Assembly: GCA_937900135.1 (NCBI GenBank)
Contig: CALCDJ010000004.1
Coordinates: 1 to 44,731, forward strand
Direction: 5' to 3'
DNA: 44,731 bases
Source of the DNA: an uncultured Blautia sp.
GTDB lineage: Bacteria; Bacillota; Clostridia; Lachnospirales; Lachnospiraceae
Under the pieces are notes generated by a model. It made no database searches, was not told the origin of the DNA, and saw nothing but the letters and a program-made list of their open reading frames with translations. The position numbers and the translations under genes were made by a program. This document shows, one piece after another, positions 24,888 to 33,771 of this stretch; the stretch's first letter is position 1; every line of letters begins with the position of its first letter.

Positions 24888-25817
24888 ATGAAAAAACCAG
24901 TATTAGTAGTTATGGCAGCAGGAATGGGAAGTCGTTATGGCGGACTGAAACAAATCGATCCCATTGATAAAGAAGGCCACATCATTATGGACTTTTCCAT
25001 CTATGATGCAGTAAGAGCAGGTTTTGAAAAGGTCGTATTTATCATCAAAAAAGAAAACGAAGCAGATTTTAAAGAAGCAATCGGTGACAGACTTAGCAAA
25101 CAGCTTCAGGTTTCTTATGTATTCCAGGATCTTCACAATCTTCCGGAAGGATATGAGGTTCCAGAAGGAAGAGTAAAACCATGGGGAACCGGCCATGCGG
25201 TTTTAAGCTGTATAGAGGAGATCGATGGACCTTTCGCAGTAATCAATGCAGACGACTATTATGGAAAGCATGCCTTCCAGATGGCATATGATTTCCTGTC
25301 ACAGAACGAAGATAAGGACGATGTGTACCAGTATATGATGGTGGGATACAAACTGGAGAATACTCTGACAGAGAACGGTCATGTGGCAAGGGGCGTATGT
25401 GTAACAGACGAAAACGGATATCTGGAAACCATCAATGAACGTACCCGTATTGAAAAACGCGGCGATATTTCTGCATACACAGAAGACGATGGAGAGACCT
25501 GGGTGGAAATTCCAGAGGGAAGCACCGTTTCCATGAATATGTGGGGATTTTCTGCAAGTATTTTAAAAGAGCTGAAGGCGCGTTTTGCAAAATTCCTGGA
25601 TGAAAACCTGGAAAAGAATCCGCTGAAATGTGAATATTTCCTTCCGTTTGTAGTAGATGAACTTCTTGGAGAAGGCAAAGCAACCGTTAAGGTGCTGAAA
25701 TCCATGGATAAATGGTATGGGGTTACTTATAAAGAAGATAAGCCGGTAGTGGTATCTGCCATTCAGAAGCTGAAGGATGAAGGATTGTATCCGGAAAAAT
25801 TATGGGAGGAAGCATAA
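24888..25817 (+). CDS. Sugar-1-phosphate nucleotidyltransferase (LnpC-like role)
   Basis: 309 residues of the GT-A NTP-transferase fold. The nucleotide loop is MAAGMGSRYGGLKQ near the N-terminus; PWGTGHAVL follows, then the metal-binding region FAVINADDYYG. It should join a nucleoside triphosphate, probably UTP, to a sugar-1-P. In a GNB/LNB locus the plausible substrates are galactose-1-P or HexNAc-1-P, giving UDP-sugars for GalE. It is not the histidine-triad GalT family. Substrate inferred from context. It abuts the next gene with no spacer. Confidence 0.8.
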   Translation: MKKPVLVVMAAGMGSRYGGLKQIDPIDKEGHIIMDFSIYDAVRAGFEKVVFIIKKENEADFKEAIGDRLSKQLQVSYVFQDLHNLPEGYEVPEGRVKPWGTGHAVLSCIEEIDGPFAVINADDYYGKHAFQMAYDFLSQNEDKDDVYQYMMVGYKLENTLTENGHVARGVCVTDENGYLETINERTRIEKRGDISAYTEDDGETWVEIPEGSTVSMNMWGFSASILKELKARFAKFLDENLEKNPLKCEYFLPFVVDELLGEGKATVKVLKSMDKWYGVTYKEDKPVVVSAIQKLKDEGLYPEKLWEEA

Positions 25818-26921
25818 GTGGAGAATAACGAAATAATTAAGGAAGTAATTGAACAGTTTGGATTTGAGGGGATTTTAGAAGAATGTGTTCCTTATGGAAG
25901 CGGACATATCAATGACACCTATCGTCTGGCATTTCGTACGGCAGACGGGGTGAAGCATTATATCCTTCAGAGAATGAACAAAAGTATCTTTACGAAGCCG
26001 GAAGAGCTGATGGAAAATATCACAGGCGTTACCACCTGGCTGAAGAAGAAGATTGTGGAAAATGGCGGAGATGTAGAAAGAGAAACCCTGAACCTGATTC
26101 CGGAAAAAGGCGGAAAGACCTATTATGTGGATTCTACAGGAGAGTATTGGAGAGTTTATCTTTTCATCGAAAATGCTACCTGCTTTGACCTGGTAGAAAA
26201 TGACAATGATTTTTATCAGAGCGCAGTTGCTTTTGGACATTTTCAGAGATTGCTGGCAGATTATCCGGCAGAGACTCTTCATGAGACAATTGTGAATTTC
26301 CACAATACAGTGGATCGTTTTGCAAAATTTAAAAAAGCGTTGGAAGAAGATACCTGTCATCGCGCAGCAGAGGTTCAGAAGGAAATTCAGTTTGTACTGG
26401 ACAGAGAAAATCTGGCCCATGTGTTATGTGATTTACAGGAAAAGGGAGAGCTTCCTCTTCGTGTTACCCACAACGATACCAAATTAAACAATATTATGAT
26501 CGATGACCATACAGGAAAAGCCATTTGTGTGATTGACCTGGATACTGTTATGCCAGGCCTTTCTGTTAATGATTTCGGTGATTCCATCCGCTTCGGCGCC
26601 AGCACAGGTGCAGAGGATGAGCGTGATCTTTCCAAGATTTCCTGCGATGTTCATCTGTTTGAAGTATATGCAAAAGGCTTTATTGAGGGCTGTGCAGGTG
26701 CGCTGACAGATCTGGAAATTGAAATGCTTCCTATGGGTGCTATGCTTATGACTTTTGAATGCGGTATGCGTTTCCTCACGGACTATCTGGAGGGAGATCA
26801 TTACTTCAAGATTCACAGAGAAGGACACAATCTGGATCGTTGTCGTACACAATTCAAGCTGGTTCATGATATGGAAGAAAAACTTCCGCAGATGAAAGCT
26901 ATTGTAGAAAAATATAAATAG
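25818..26921 (+). CDS. nahK: N-acetylhexosamine 1-kinase
   Basis: 367 residues of the aminoglycoside phosphotransferase fold. The GTG start at 25818 follows the upstream TAA directly; GGGAGGA lies 7 bases before it inside the previous gene. Catalytic loop THNDTKLNN (His218, Asp220, Asn224/225) and metal site IDLDTVMPG. Family members (NahK/LnpB) phosphorylate GlcNAc or GalNAc at C1. This is the step after GH112 phosphorolysis, and its position between a nucleotidyltransferase and galE matches the bifidobacterial lnp order in function. Confidence 0.88.
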   Translation: MENNEIIKEVIEQFGFEGILEECVPYGSGHINDTYRLAFRTADGVKHYILQRMNKSIFTKPEELMENITGVTTWLKKKIVENGGDVERETLNLIPEKGGKTYYVDSTGEYWRVYLFIENATCFDLVENDNDFYQSAVAFGHFQRLLADYPAETLHETIVNFHNTVDRFAKFKKALEEDTCHRAAEVQKEIQFVLDRENLAHVLCDLQEKGELPLRVTHNDTKLNNIMIDDHTGKAICVIDLDTVMPGLSVNDFGDSIRFGASTGAEDERDLSKISCDVHLFEVYAKGFIEGCAGALTDLEIEMLPMGAMLMTFECGMRFLTDYLEGDHYFKIHREGHNLDRCRTQFKLVHDMEEKLPQMKAIVEKYK

Positions 26922-26973
26922 TGCTAAAATAAAATCTGAACCCATTTACATACTCAGATAGGAGGAAATCATT

Positions 26974-27990
26974 ATGGCAATTTTAGTAACAGGCGGAGCT
27001 GGATACATCGGAAGCCATACCGTTGTGGAACTGCAGGGGGCAGGCTATGATGTGGTTGTACTGGATAATTTAAGCAACTCCAGCGAAAAGTCCCTGGAGC
27101 GTGTAGAGAAGATCACAGGGAAACCGGTGAAATTTTATAAGGCAGATATTCTGGATCGTGAAGCCCTTAACGAAATTTTTGAAAAAGAGAGCATCGACTC
27201 CTGTATTCACTTTGCCGGTTTAAAAGCAGTAGGGGAATCTGTGGCGAAACCCTGGGAATACTACGAAAACAATATTGCAGGAACCCTGACTCTTGTGGAT
27301 GTTATGAGACAGCATGGTGTGAAAAATATCATTTTCTCCTCTTCTGCAACCGTATACGGCGATCCGGCGATCATTCCGATTACAGAGGAATGCCCAAAAG
27401 GACAGTGTACCAACCCTTATGGATGGACCAAATCCATGCTGGAGCAGATCCTGAGTGATATCCAGAAAGCAGATCCGGAATGGAATGTGGTGCTTCTCCG
27501 TTACTTCAATCCCATTGGCGCTCATAAGAGCGGAACTATTGGAGAAAATCCAAACGGCATTCCCAACAATCTGATGCCGTACATTACTCAGGTGGCTGTA
27601 GGCAAGCTGAAAGAACTGGGTGTATTTGGAAATGACTATGATACTCCTGATGGAACTGGCGTCAGAGATTATATCCATGTAGTAGACCTGGCAAGAGGCC
27701 ATGTAAAAGCACTTAAGAAGATTGAAGACAAATCCGGACTGAATATTTATAATCTGGGAACCGGCAAGGGTTACAGTGTCCTTGACCTGGTAAAGAATTT
27801 TGAGGAAGCTACCGGCGTAAAGGTACCTTATGTGATTAAGGACAGACGTCCTGGAGATATTGCCACCTGCTATTCCGATGCCTCCAAGGCAGAAAAGGAA
27901 CTGGGATGGAAAGCAGAATTTGGAATCCGTGAGATGTGCGAGGATTCCTGGAGATGGCAGTCTAACAATCCTCGTGGATATGAAGACTAA
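26974..27990 (+). CDS. galE: UDP-glucose/UDP-HexNAc 4-epimerase
   Basis: 338 residues of an extended short-chain dehydrogenase. NAD motif TGGAGYIGSH (7-16), catalytic SSSATVYG and YGWTK (Tyr and Lys of YxxxK), RYFNPIGAH and the C-terminal RRPGDIATCYSD. It interconverts UDP-Gal with UDP-Glc and possibly UDP-GalNAc with UDP-GlcNAc, closing the Leloir-like cycle of the GNB/LNB route. AGGAGG precedes the ATG. Last gene of the locus before a terminator. Confidence 0.94.
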   Translation: MAILVTGGAGYIGSHTVVELQGAGYDVVVLDNLSNSSEKSLERVEKITGKPVKFYKADILDREALNEIFEKESIDSCIHFAGLKAVGESVAKPWEYYENNIAGTLTLVDVMRQHGVKNIIFSSSATVYGDPAIIPITEECPKGQCTNPYGWTKSMLEQILSDIQKADPEWNVVLLRYFNPIGAHKSGTIGENPNGIPNNLMPYITQVAVGKLKELGVFGNDYDTPDGTGVRDYIHVVDLARGHVKALKKIEDKSGLNIYNLGTGKGYSVLDLVKNFEEATGVKVPYVIKDRRPGDIATCYSDASKAEKELGWKAEFGIREMCEDSWRWQSNNPRGYED

Positions 27991-28012
27991 ATAGAATAGA
28001 ATAGAATAAAAG

Positions 28013-28052
28013 AAAAAGGGCAGCGGCTCCGTTGGGAGCAGCTGCTCTTTTT
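28013..28052. terminator. Bidirectional terminator between galE and DUF1846 gene
   Basis: AAAAAGGGCAGCGGCTCC pairs with GGAGCAGCTGCTCTTTTT around the loop GTTG, with one mismatch. The A and T runs on both sides suit the two converging genes. A short TAGAA tandem repeat (27991-28008) precedes it. Confidence 0.8.
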
Positions 28053-28064
28053 GTATGGGTGATT

Positions 28065-29564
28065 TTAGTCGTCAGCCTTGTCGTCAAGGGCGTAGTTTTT
28101 CTGATTTTCAAATTTGGGTTCGCAGGTCAGTTCCACGCCCAGTTTGCGGAATTCCCGGATATCCACGGAAGAAAGCATAACTGAAGTGTGAGCCTGACAG
28201 CCTTTTAATTTGTGGCATTGCTCCAGGGCCAGGCGGGCTTCCGGATTGCTTGCTGCGCTTACGGAGAGTGCGATCAGGGTTTCATCCGTGTGCAGACGTG
28301 GATTCTTGCTGCCCAGATATTTAGTCTTTAATTCCTGGATGGGATGAATGGCTTCTGGCGAAATGACATGATGCTTATGGTCAATGCCGGCCAGTTCCTT
28401 AAGGGCATTCAAAAGAACTGCGGAAGAGGCGCCCAGTAACGCGGAGGTTTTGCCGTATACGATGGAACCGTCCGGAAGCTCCATGGCTGCTGCCGGAGAA
28501 CCGGTTTCCTTCTCTTTTTCCAGAGCTGCCGGAACCACCTTACGGTCTTCCAGAGCAGCATGGGCCTGTTTGAGAAGCAGTTCAATTTTATAGGAAACTT
28601 CTTCCTTTCCGGTACCGGATACCAGGTCATCCATGCTCTTATAGTATCTGCGGATGATTTCCTGACGGGAGGCTTCCCGGCATACTTCGTCATCAACGAT
28701 GCAGTTTCCTACCATGTTTACTCCCATATCTGTAGGAGATTTATAAGGGCATTCTCCAATGATCTTCTCGAACATGGTTTGCAGTACCGGGAATATTTCC
28801 ACATCCCGGTTATAGTTGACGGTAGTTTCTCCATAGGCTTCCAGATGGAAGGGGTCGATCATATTCACGTCATTCAAATCAGCAGTGGCAGCTTCATATG
28901 CCAGATTCACCGGATGCTTCAGTGGAATGTTCCAGATGGGAAAGGTTTCAAATTTCGCATAGCCGGCGCTGATGCCTCTTTTGTATTCATGATACAGCTG
29001 AGAGAGACAGGTGGCCATTTTTCCGCTTCCAGGTCCAGGCGCTGTGATCACCACCAGGGGACGGGAGGTTTCAATGTATTCGTTTTTTCCATAGCCTTCG
29101 TCGCTGACGATCAGAGCAGTATTGCTGGGATATCCGGGAATGGTATAATGGAGATATACTTTAATGCCCAGTTTTTCCAGACGGTTCTTAAAAAGGTCTG
29201 CGCTTTCCTGGCCGGAATACTGGGTGATGCAGACGCTGCCCACATAAAGTCCTCTCTGGGTAAATTCTTCGATCAGACGCAGGGTATCCACATCATAGGT
29301 AATACCCAAATCTCCACGTACTTTATTTTTATCAATATCCGGTGCGCTGATGACAATGACAATCTCAGCCTGGTCGCTGAGCTGCATCAGCATACGAAGC
29401 TTGCTGTCAGGTTCAAAACCAGGAAGCACTCTGGAAGCATGAAAATCATCGAACAGTTTGCCGCCAAATTCCAGATAAAGTTTGTTGTCAAACTGGCTGA
29501 TTCGTTCGCGAATATGCTGAGACTGCATTTTCAGGTACTTTTCGTTATCAAATCCTATCTTCAT
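28065..29564 (-). CDS. DUF1846 family protein
   Basis: A 499-residue cytosolic protein of the DUF1846 family, found in many Firmicutes and without a proven reaction. No signal peptide or membrane segment is seen. The N-terminal part has Rossmann-like strands (AEIVIVISAPDIDKNK near 66-80; LYVGSVCITQYSGQ near 106-119). A P-loop-like APGPGSGKM lies at residues 175-183, and a later FPIWNIPLKHPVNLAYEAAT segment follows. The P-loop suggests nucleotide or phosphate binding, but that is inference. It runs alone on the minus strand between galE and ftsH, with a terminator on its 3' side. Confidence 0.85.
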   Translation of the reverse strand: MKIGFDNEKYLKMQSQHIRERISQFDNKLYLEFGGKLFDDFHASRVLPGFEPDSKLRMLMQLSDQAEIVIVISAPDIDKNKVRGDLGITYDVDTLRLIEEFTQRGLYVGSVCITQYSGQESADLFKNRLEKLGIKVYLHYTIPGYPSNTALIVSDEGYGKNEYIETSRPLVVITAPGPGSGKMATCLSQLYHEYKRGISAGYAKFETFPIWNIPLKHPVNLAYEAATADLNDVNMIDPFHLEAYGETTVNYNRDVEIFPVLQTMFEKIIGECPYKSPTDMGVNMVGNCIVDDEVCREASRQEIIRRYYKSMDDLVSGTGKEEVSYKIELLLKQAHAALEDRKVVPAALEKEKETGSPAAAMELPDGSIVYGKTSALLGASSAVLLNALKELAGIDHKHHVISPEAIHPIQELKTKYLGSKNPRLHTDETLIALSVSAASNPEARLALEQCHKLKGCQAHTSVMLSSVDIREFRKLGVELTCEPKFENQKNYALDDKADD

Positions 29565-29742
29565 TTGCTTTTTTCCTTTCCGTATTCAAGACGATTGGGT
29601 TGTTGCTCACTGCTTACAGAAGCAGGAACGTTTCCTGCGTCTTAGATATCATTTTCTTAGTATACTACAAAAAAATGATTTGTGGCAGGGATTTCTTCAT
29701 TTTTCTAAAATTTTTACAGATAGGAAATTCCCAATCTCCCAG

Positions 29743-29771
29743 TTGATTTCTTGTGCAATTCTCATTATAAT
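29743..29771 (+). promoter_or_regulatory. ftsH promoter
   Basis: TTGATT (29743-29748), 17 bases, perfect TATAAT (29766-29771), 28 bases before the chosen ATG. The rest of the gap to the DUF1846 gene (29565-29742) shows nothing clear. Confidence 0.75.
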
Positions 29772-29798
29772 AAGAATGATTACAAGAGGAGGAACAAC

Positions 29799-31742
29799 AT
29801 GGATAATCGTATGGACAATCAGAATCGTCCGGATAATCAAAAGCCCGATCGTCAGGGGCCAAATAAGAATCATCAGTCTATTCTTGCATTTCTTGTCTGC
29901 CTTCTGGTCACGCTGGTTTGCCTGAGCCTTTTTACCAATATGCTTAAGGACAATTCCAGTGAAATCTCCTATGATAAATTTATTGATATGGTGGAGAAGG
30001 ATCAGATTAAGACTGTGACGCTGCAGTCAGAAACCTTGACTATTGAGCCTAAGGAACAGGCATCTCTCTATAAGGAAATGACCTATTATACCAATCAGAT
30101 GGAATCAGAGGACGCGTTGACTAAGCGTCTGGCAGGAACAGGAATTGAATTCCGTTCAGAACCGCCGGATGCCATGGGAGAGCTGGTGGCTATGCTGCTC
30201 AGCGTACTTCTTCCTTCCGTACTTCTGTTTGGAATGCTGATGTTCTTTATGCGCCGTATGAACAAAGGCGGCGGCATGATGGGAGTAGGAAAGAGCCGGG
30301 CCAAGACCTATATTCAGAAAGAAACAGGAATTACTTTTAAGGATGTGGCCGGACAGGATGAGGCTAAGGAATCTCTTCAGGAAGTGGTGGATTTTCTTCA
30401 CAATCCGGGGAAATATACGACAATTGGAGCGAAGCTTCCCAAGGGAGCTCTTCTGGTAGGCCCTCCGGGAACAGGCAAGACACTTCTTGCTAAGGCAGTA
30501 GCCGGGGAGGCTCATGTGCCTTTCTTTTCTCTGTCTGGTTCGGAATTTGTGGAGATGTTTGTCGGTGTAGGCGCCTCCAGAGTCCGTGACCTGTTTGAGG
30601 AAGCCAAGAAGAATGCTCCCTGCATTGTGTTCATTGATGAAATCGATGCAATTGGCAAGAGCCGTGATTCTCATTATGGCGGCGGAAACGATGAACGTGA
30701 GCAGACCTTGAACCAGCTCCTTGCGGAGATGGATGGATTTGATACTTCCAAGGGTCTGTTGATCCTGGCAGCGACCAACCGTCCGGAGGTTCTTGACCCG
30801 GCGCTTCTTCGTCCGGGACGTTTTGACCGCCGGGTCATTGTTGACCGTCCGGATCTGAAGGGACGTGTGGATATTCTTAAGGTACATGCCAAGGATGTGC
30901 TTCTGGATGAGACTGTGGATTTTGATGCCATTGCACTGGCTACTTCCGGCGCAGTAGGATCTGATCTTGCCAATATGATCAATGAGGCGGCAATTCTGGC
31001 AGTTAAGAACGGAAGAAAAGCAGTTTCTCAGAAGGATCTTCTGGAATCTGTAGAAGTAGTTCTTGTGGGAAAAGAAAAGAAGGATCGGATCTTAAGCGTG
31101 CAGGAGCGTCGGATCGTATCCTATCACGAAGTGGGACACGCGCTGGTAAGTGCGTTGCAGAAGGATGCAGAACCAGTACAGAAGATTACCATTGTGCCCC
31201 GTACCATGGGGGCGCTGGGCTATGTGATGCAGGTGCCAGAGGAAGAGAAGTATCTGAATACCAAGAAAGAGCTGGAAGCTATGCTGGTGGGGTATCTTGG
31301 CGGACGCGCTGCAGAAGAGCTTGTGTTTGACACAGTGACCACTGGAGCAGCCAACGACATTGAGCAGGCGACCAAGGTGGCGAGAGCCATGATCACTCAG
31401 TATGGAATGTCGAAGAAGTTTGGACTGATGGGACTGGCTACCCAGGAGAATCAGTATTTAAGCGGCAGAACCGTGTTAAACTGCGGAGATGATACTGCCA
31501 CAGAGATCGACCATGAGGTGATGAAGCTTTTGCAGGATTCCTATGAGGAGGCCAAGAGACTCCTTGGCAGTCACCGGGAAGCGTTGGATCGCATTGCAGA
31601 ATATCTGATCCGTAAGGAGACGATTACAGGTAAGGAATTTATGAAAATCTTCCGGGCAGTACAGAAAGGTCTGGAGATTCCGGAAAATCTGGAAGAACTG
31701 GAACTGGAAGAAAAAGAGGCAGAGCAGCCTTTGGAGAAATAA
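29799..31742 (+). CDS. ftsH: ATP-dependent zinc metalloprotease FtsH
   Basis: The start is placed at 29799 (AGAGGAGG 6 bases upstream), giving 647 residues; an in-frame TTG at 29751 lies within the promoter. Order: Asn/Asp/Gln-rich cytoplasmic leader (1-25), TM1 (~27-48), short extracytoplasmic domain (~55-125), TM2 (~128-150), AAA+ domain with Walker A GPPGTGKT (221-228), Walker B VFIDEIDA (277-284) and SRH ATNRPEVLDPALLRPGRFD, then the protease with HEVGH (His443, Glu444, His447; the usual form is HEAGH). It degrades membrane and regulatory proteins. Confidence 0.95.
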   Translation: MDNRMDNQNRPDNQKPDRQGPNKNHQSILAFLVCLLVTLVCLSLFTNMLKDNSSEISYDKFIDMVEKDQIKTVTLQSETLTIEPKEQASLYKEMTYYTNQMESEDALTKRLAGTGIEFRSEPPDAMGELVAMLLSVLLPSVLLFGMLMFFMRRMNKGGGMMGVGKSRAKTYIQKETGITFKDVAGQDEAKESLQEVVDFLHNPGKYTTIGAKLPKGALLVGPPGTGKTLLAKAVAGEAHVPFFSLSGSEFVEMFVGVGASRVRDLFEEAKKNAPCIVFIDEIDAIGKSRDSHYGGGNDEREQTLNQLLAEMDGFDTSKGLLILAATNRPEVLDPALLRPGRFDRRVIVDRPDLKGRVDILKVHAKDVLLDETVDFDAIALATSGAVGSDLANMINEAAILAVKNGRKAVSQKDLLESVEVVLVGKEKKDRILSVQERRIVSYHEVGHALVSALQKDAEPVQKITIVPRTMGALGYVMQVPEEEKYLNTKKELEAMLVGYLGGRAAEELVFDTVTTGAANDIEQATKVARAMITQYGMSKKFGLMGLATQENQYLSGRTVLNCGDDTATEIDHEVMKLLQDSYEEAKRLLGSHREALDRIAEYLIRKETITGKEFMKIFRAVQKGLEIPENLEELELEEKEAEQPLEK

Positions 31743-31750
31743 AATCATAC

Positions 31751-31780
31751 AGGAACCGGGAGTCATCCCGGTTCTTGTTT
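31751..31780 (+). terminator. Terminator after ftsH
   Basis: AGGAACCGGGA (31751-31761) pairs with TCCCGGTTCTT (31766-31776), loop GTCA, then GTTTG. The T run is short. Confidence 0.75.
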
Positions 31781-31820
31781 GTGTTACGGAAAAAATAAGA
31801 ACAGGGGAAAGGAGAAGACC

Positions 31821-33689
31821 ATGTTTCAGATAGAAGAAGAACTAAAAAAACTGCCGTCAAAGCCAGGTGTTTATATTATGCACAATGAAAAGGATGAGAT
31901 CATCTATGTGGGAAAGGCGGTCAGTCTGAAAAACCGGGTGCGGCAATATTTTCAGAGCAGCCGGAATAAAGGCGCCAAGATTGAACAGATGGTCACCCAC
32001 ATTGCCAGATTTGAATATATCATTACCGATTCTGAGCTGGAGGCGCTGGTACTGGAATGCAATCTGATCAAGGAACACCGTCCCAAGTACAATACCATGT
32101 TAAAGGATGATAAGAGTTATCCGTTTATCAAAGTGACGGTACAGGAAGCCTATCCCAGGGTTCTTTTTGCAAGAAGAATGAAAAAGGACAAAAACAAGTA
32201 TTTTGGTCCTTATACCAGCGCAGGCGCAGTAAAGGATGTAATTGATCTGGTGACCAAGCTCTATAAAGTGCGTTCCTGCAGCCGTATTTTGCCCAGAGAT
32301 TGTGGAAAAGACCGCCCCTGTCTGTATTATCATATGAAACAGTGCCTGGCGCCCTGTCAGGGGTATATCAGTCAGGAGGAATATGGAAAGAATATCCGGA
32401 AGGTGCTGAAATTTCTCAACGGAGATTTTCAGGAAACCTTAGATGACCTGAAAGAAAAAATGGAGACAGCTTCCATGGAACTGCGGTTTGAGGATGCAGC
32501 CACATATCGGGATTTGATCCAGAGCATTCAGAAGATCGGGGAAAAACAGAAAATTACCGGCTATGGACAGGAAGATCGGGATATTATTGCGGTGGCCATG
32601 GATGAAAGTCTGGATCTGCGGGAACAGGATGCGGTGGTCCAGGTGTTTTTTGTCCGGGATGGCAAGCTGATCGGAAGAGATCATTTTTATCTTCGGGTGG
32701 CAAGGGGAGATACCAAAGAACAGGTGCTTTCCAGTTTTCTGAAGCAGTTTTATGCGGGGACTCCTTTTATCCCCAGAGAGATTATGCTTCAGAAGGAAAT
32801 TGAGGATCGTGAAGTCATTGAAGAATGGCTGTCATCCAGAAGGAAACAGAAAGTCCACATCCGGGTTCCCAAAAAAGGAACTAAGGAAAAACTGGTGGAA
32901 CTTGCAGAAGAAAATGCTCGTATGGTTTTGAATAAAGACCGTGAAAGAATCAAGCGGGAAGAAGGGCGAACCATAGGTGCTGTTCATGAGGTAGAGAACT
33001 GGTTGGGACTTGCTGGAATTGAACGGATGGAAGCCTTTGATATTTCCAATATCAGCGGATATGAAGCAGTGGGGTCCATGGTGGTTTACGAAAAAGGACG
33101 TCCCAAGCGCAGTGATTACCGGAAGTTTAAAATCAAATGGGTACAGGGTCCCAATGATTATGCCAGTATGGAAGAGGTACTTACCAGACGGTTTACCCAC
33201 GAAAGCAACGGAGAGTTTGACAGCTTTGCCAGAATGCCGGATCTTCTTTTGATGGATGGAGGAAGAGGGCAGGTAAACATTGCTCTGCAGGTGCTTCAAA
33301 GACTGGGACTTTCCATTCCGGTGTGCGGGATGGTGAAAGATGATCATCACAGAACCCGCGGCCTGTATTTTAACAATGAGGAAATTCCCATTGACACAGG
33401 GAGCGAAGGCTTTCGGCTGATCACCAGAATCCAGGATGAGGCCCACCGATTTGCCATTGAGTACCATCGTTCTCTTCGGAGTAAGGAGCAGGTGCGGTCG
33501 GTTCTGGATGAAATTCCGGGAATTGGAGCTACCAGAAGAAAGGCGCTTCTTCGGAAATTCAAATCTGTGGATAACATTCGGGAGGCTTCCGAAGAAGAAC
33601 TTGCCTGCACAGAATCTATGAATGCAGGAAGCGCCCGTAAGGTCTATGAATTTTTTCATAAAGGGGAAAATTCTTCGGGCTCGGATTGA
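31821..33689 (+). CDS. uvrC: Excinuclease ABC subunit C
   Basis: 622 residues from ATG 31821 (GGAAAGGAG upstream; an earlier in-frame start at 31779 is in the terminator). N-terminal GIY-YIG nuclease (PGVYIMHNEKDEIIYVGKA), a Cys-rich stretch (SCSRILPRDCGKDRPCLYYH), UVR motif (~205-240) for UvrB contact, RNase H-like 5' nuclease (ERMEAFDISNISG, LLMDGGRGQ) and C-terminal helix-hairpin-helix (LDEIPGIGATRRKALL). It makes both incisions in nucleotide excision repair. Its last bases contain the hprK promoter -35. Confidence 0.96.
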   Translation: MFQIEEELKKLPSKPGVYIMHNEKDEIIYVGKAVSLKNRVRQYFQSSRNKGAKIEQMVTHIARFEYIITDSELEALVLECNLIKEHRPKYNTMLKDDKSYPFIKVTVQEAYPRVLFARRMKKDKNKYFGPYTSAGAVKDVIDLVTKLYKVRSCSRILPRDCGKDRPCLYYHMKQCLAPCQGYISQEEYGKNIRKVLKFLNGDFQETLDDLKEKMETASMELRFEDAATYRDLIQSIQKIGEKQKITGYGQEDRDIIAVAMDESLDLREQDAVVQVFFVRDGKLIGRDHFYLRVARGDTKEQVLSSFLKQFYAGTPFIPREIMLQKEIEDREVIEEWLSSRRKQKVHIRVPKKGTKEKLVELAEENARMVLNKDRERIKREEGRTIGAVHEVENWLGLAGIERMEAFDISNISGYEAVGSMVVYEKGRPKRSDYRKFKIKWVQGPNDYASMEEVLTRRFTHESNGEFDSFARMPDLLLMDGGRGQVNIALQVLQRLGLSIPVCGMVKDDHHRTRGLYFNNEEIPIDTGSEGFRLITRIQDEAHRFAIEYHRSLRSKEQVRSVLDEIPGIGATRRKALLRKFKSVDNIREASEEELACTESMNAGSARKVYEFFHKGENSSGSD

Positions 33690-33715
33690 AGCAATCCTGC
33701 CTTTTGTGGTATAAT
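33686..33715 (+). promoter_or_regulatory. hprK promoter, overlapping the uvrC stop
   Basis: TTGAAG (33686-33691) spans the uvrC stop codon; 18 bases later is TATAAT (33710-33715) with an extended TG. Confidence 0.65.
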
Positions 33716-33771
33716 GTGAATAATCAGTGTATATCAGAAAACATAAGCACATGGGAAAAGGAGAGAAATGA

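Noticed and set aside
27991..28008. TAGAA tandem repeat as a CRISPR or mobile-element trace
   Set aside because: Only about three 5-base units directly before a terminator; too short for any such element.
28560..29645. A 361-codon plus-strand open frame
   Set aside because: Antisense shadow of the DUF1846 gene; no ribosome site and no recognisable domain.
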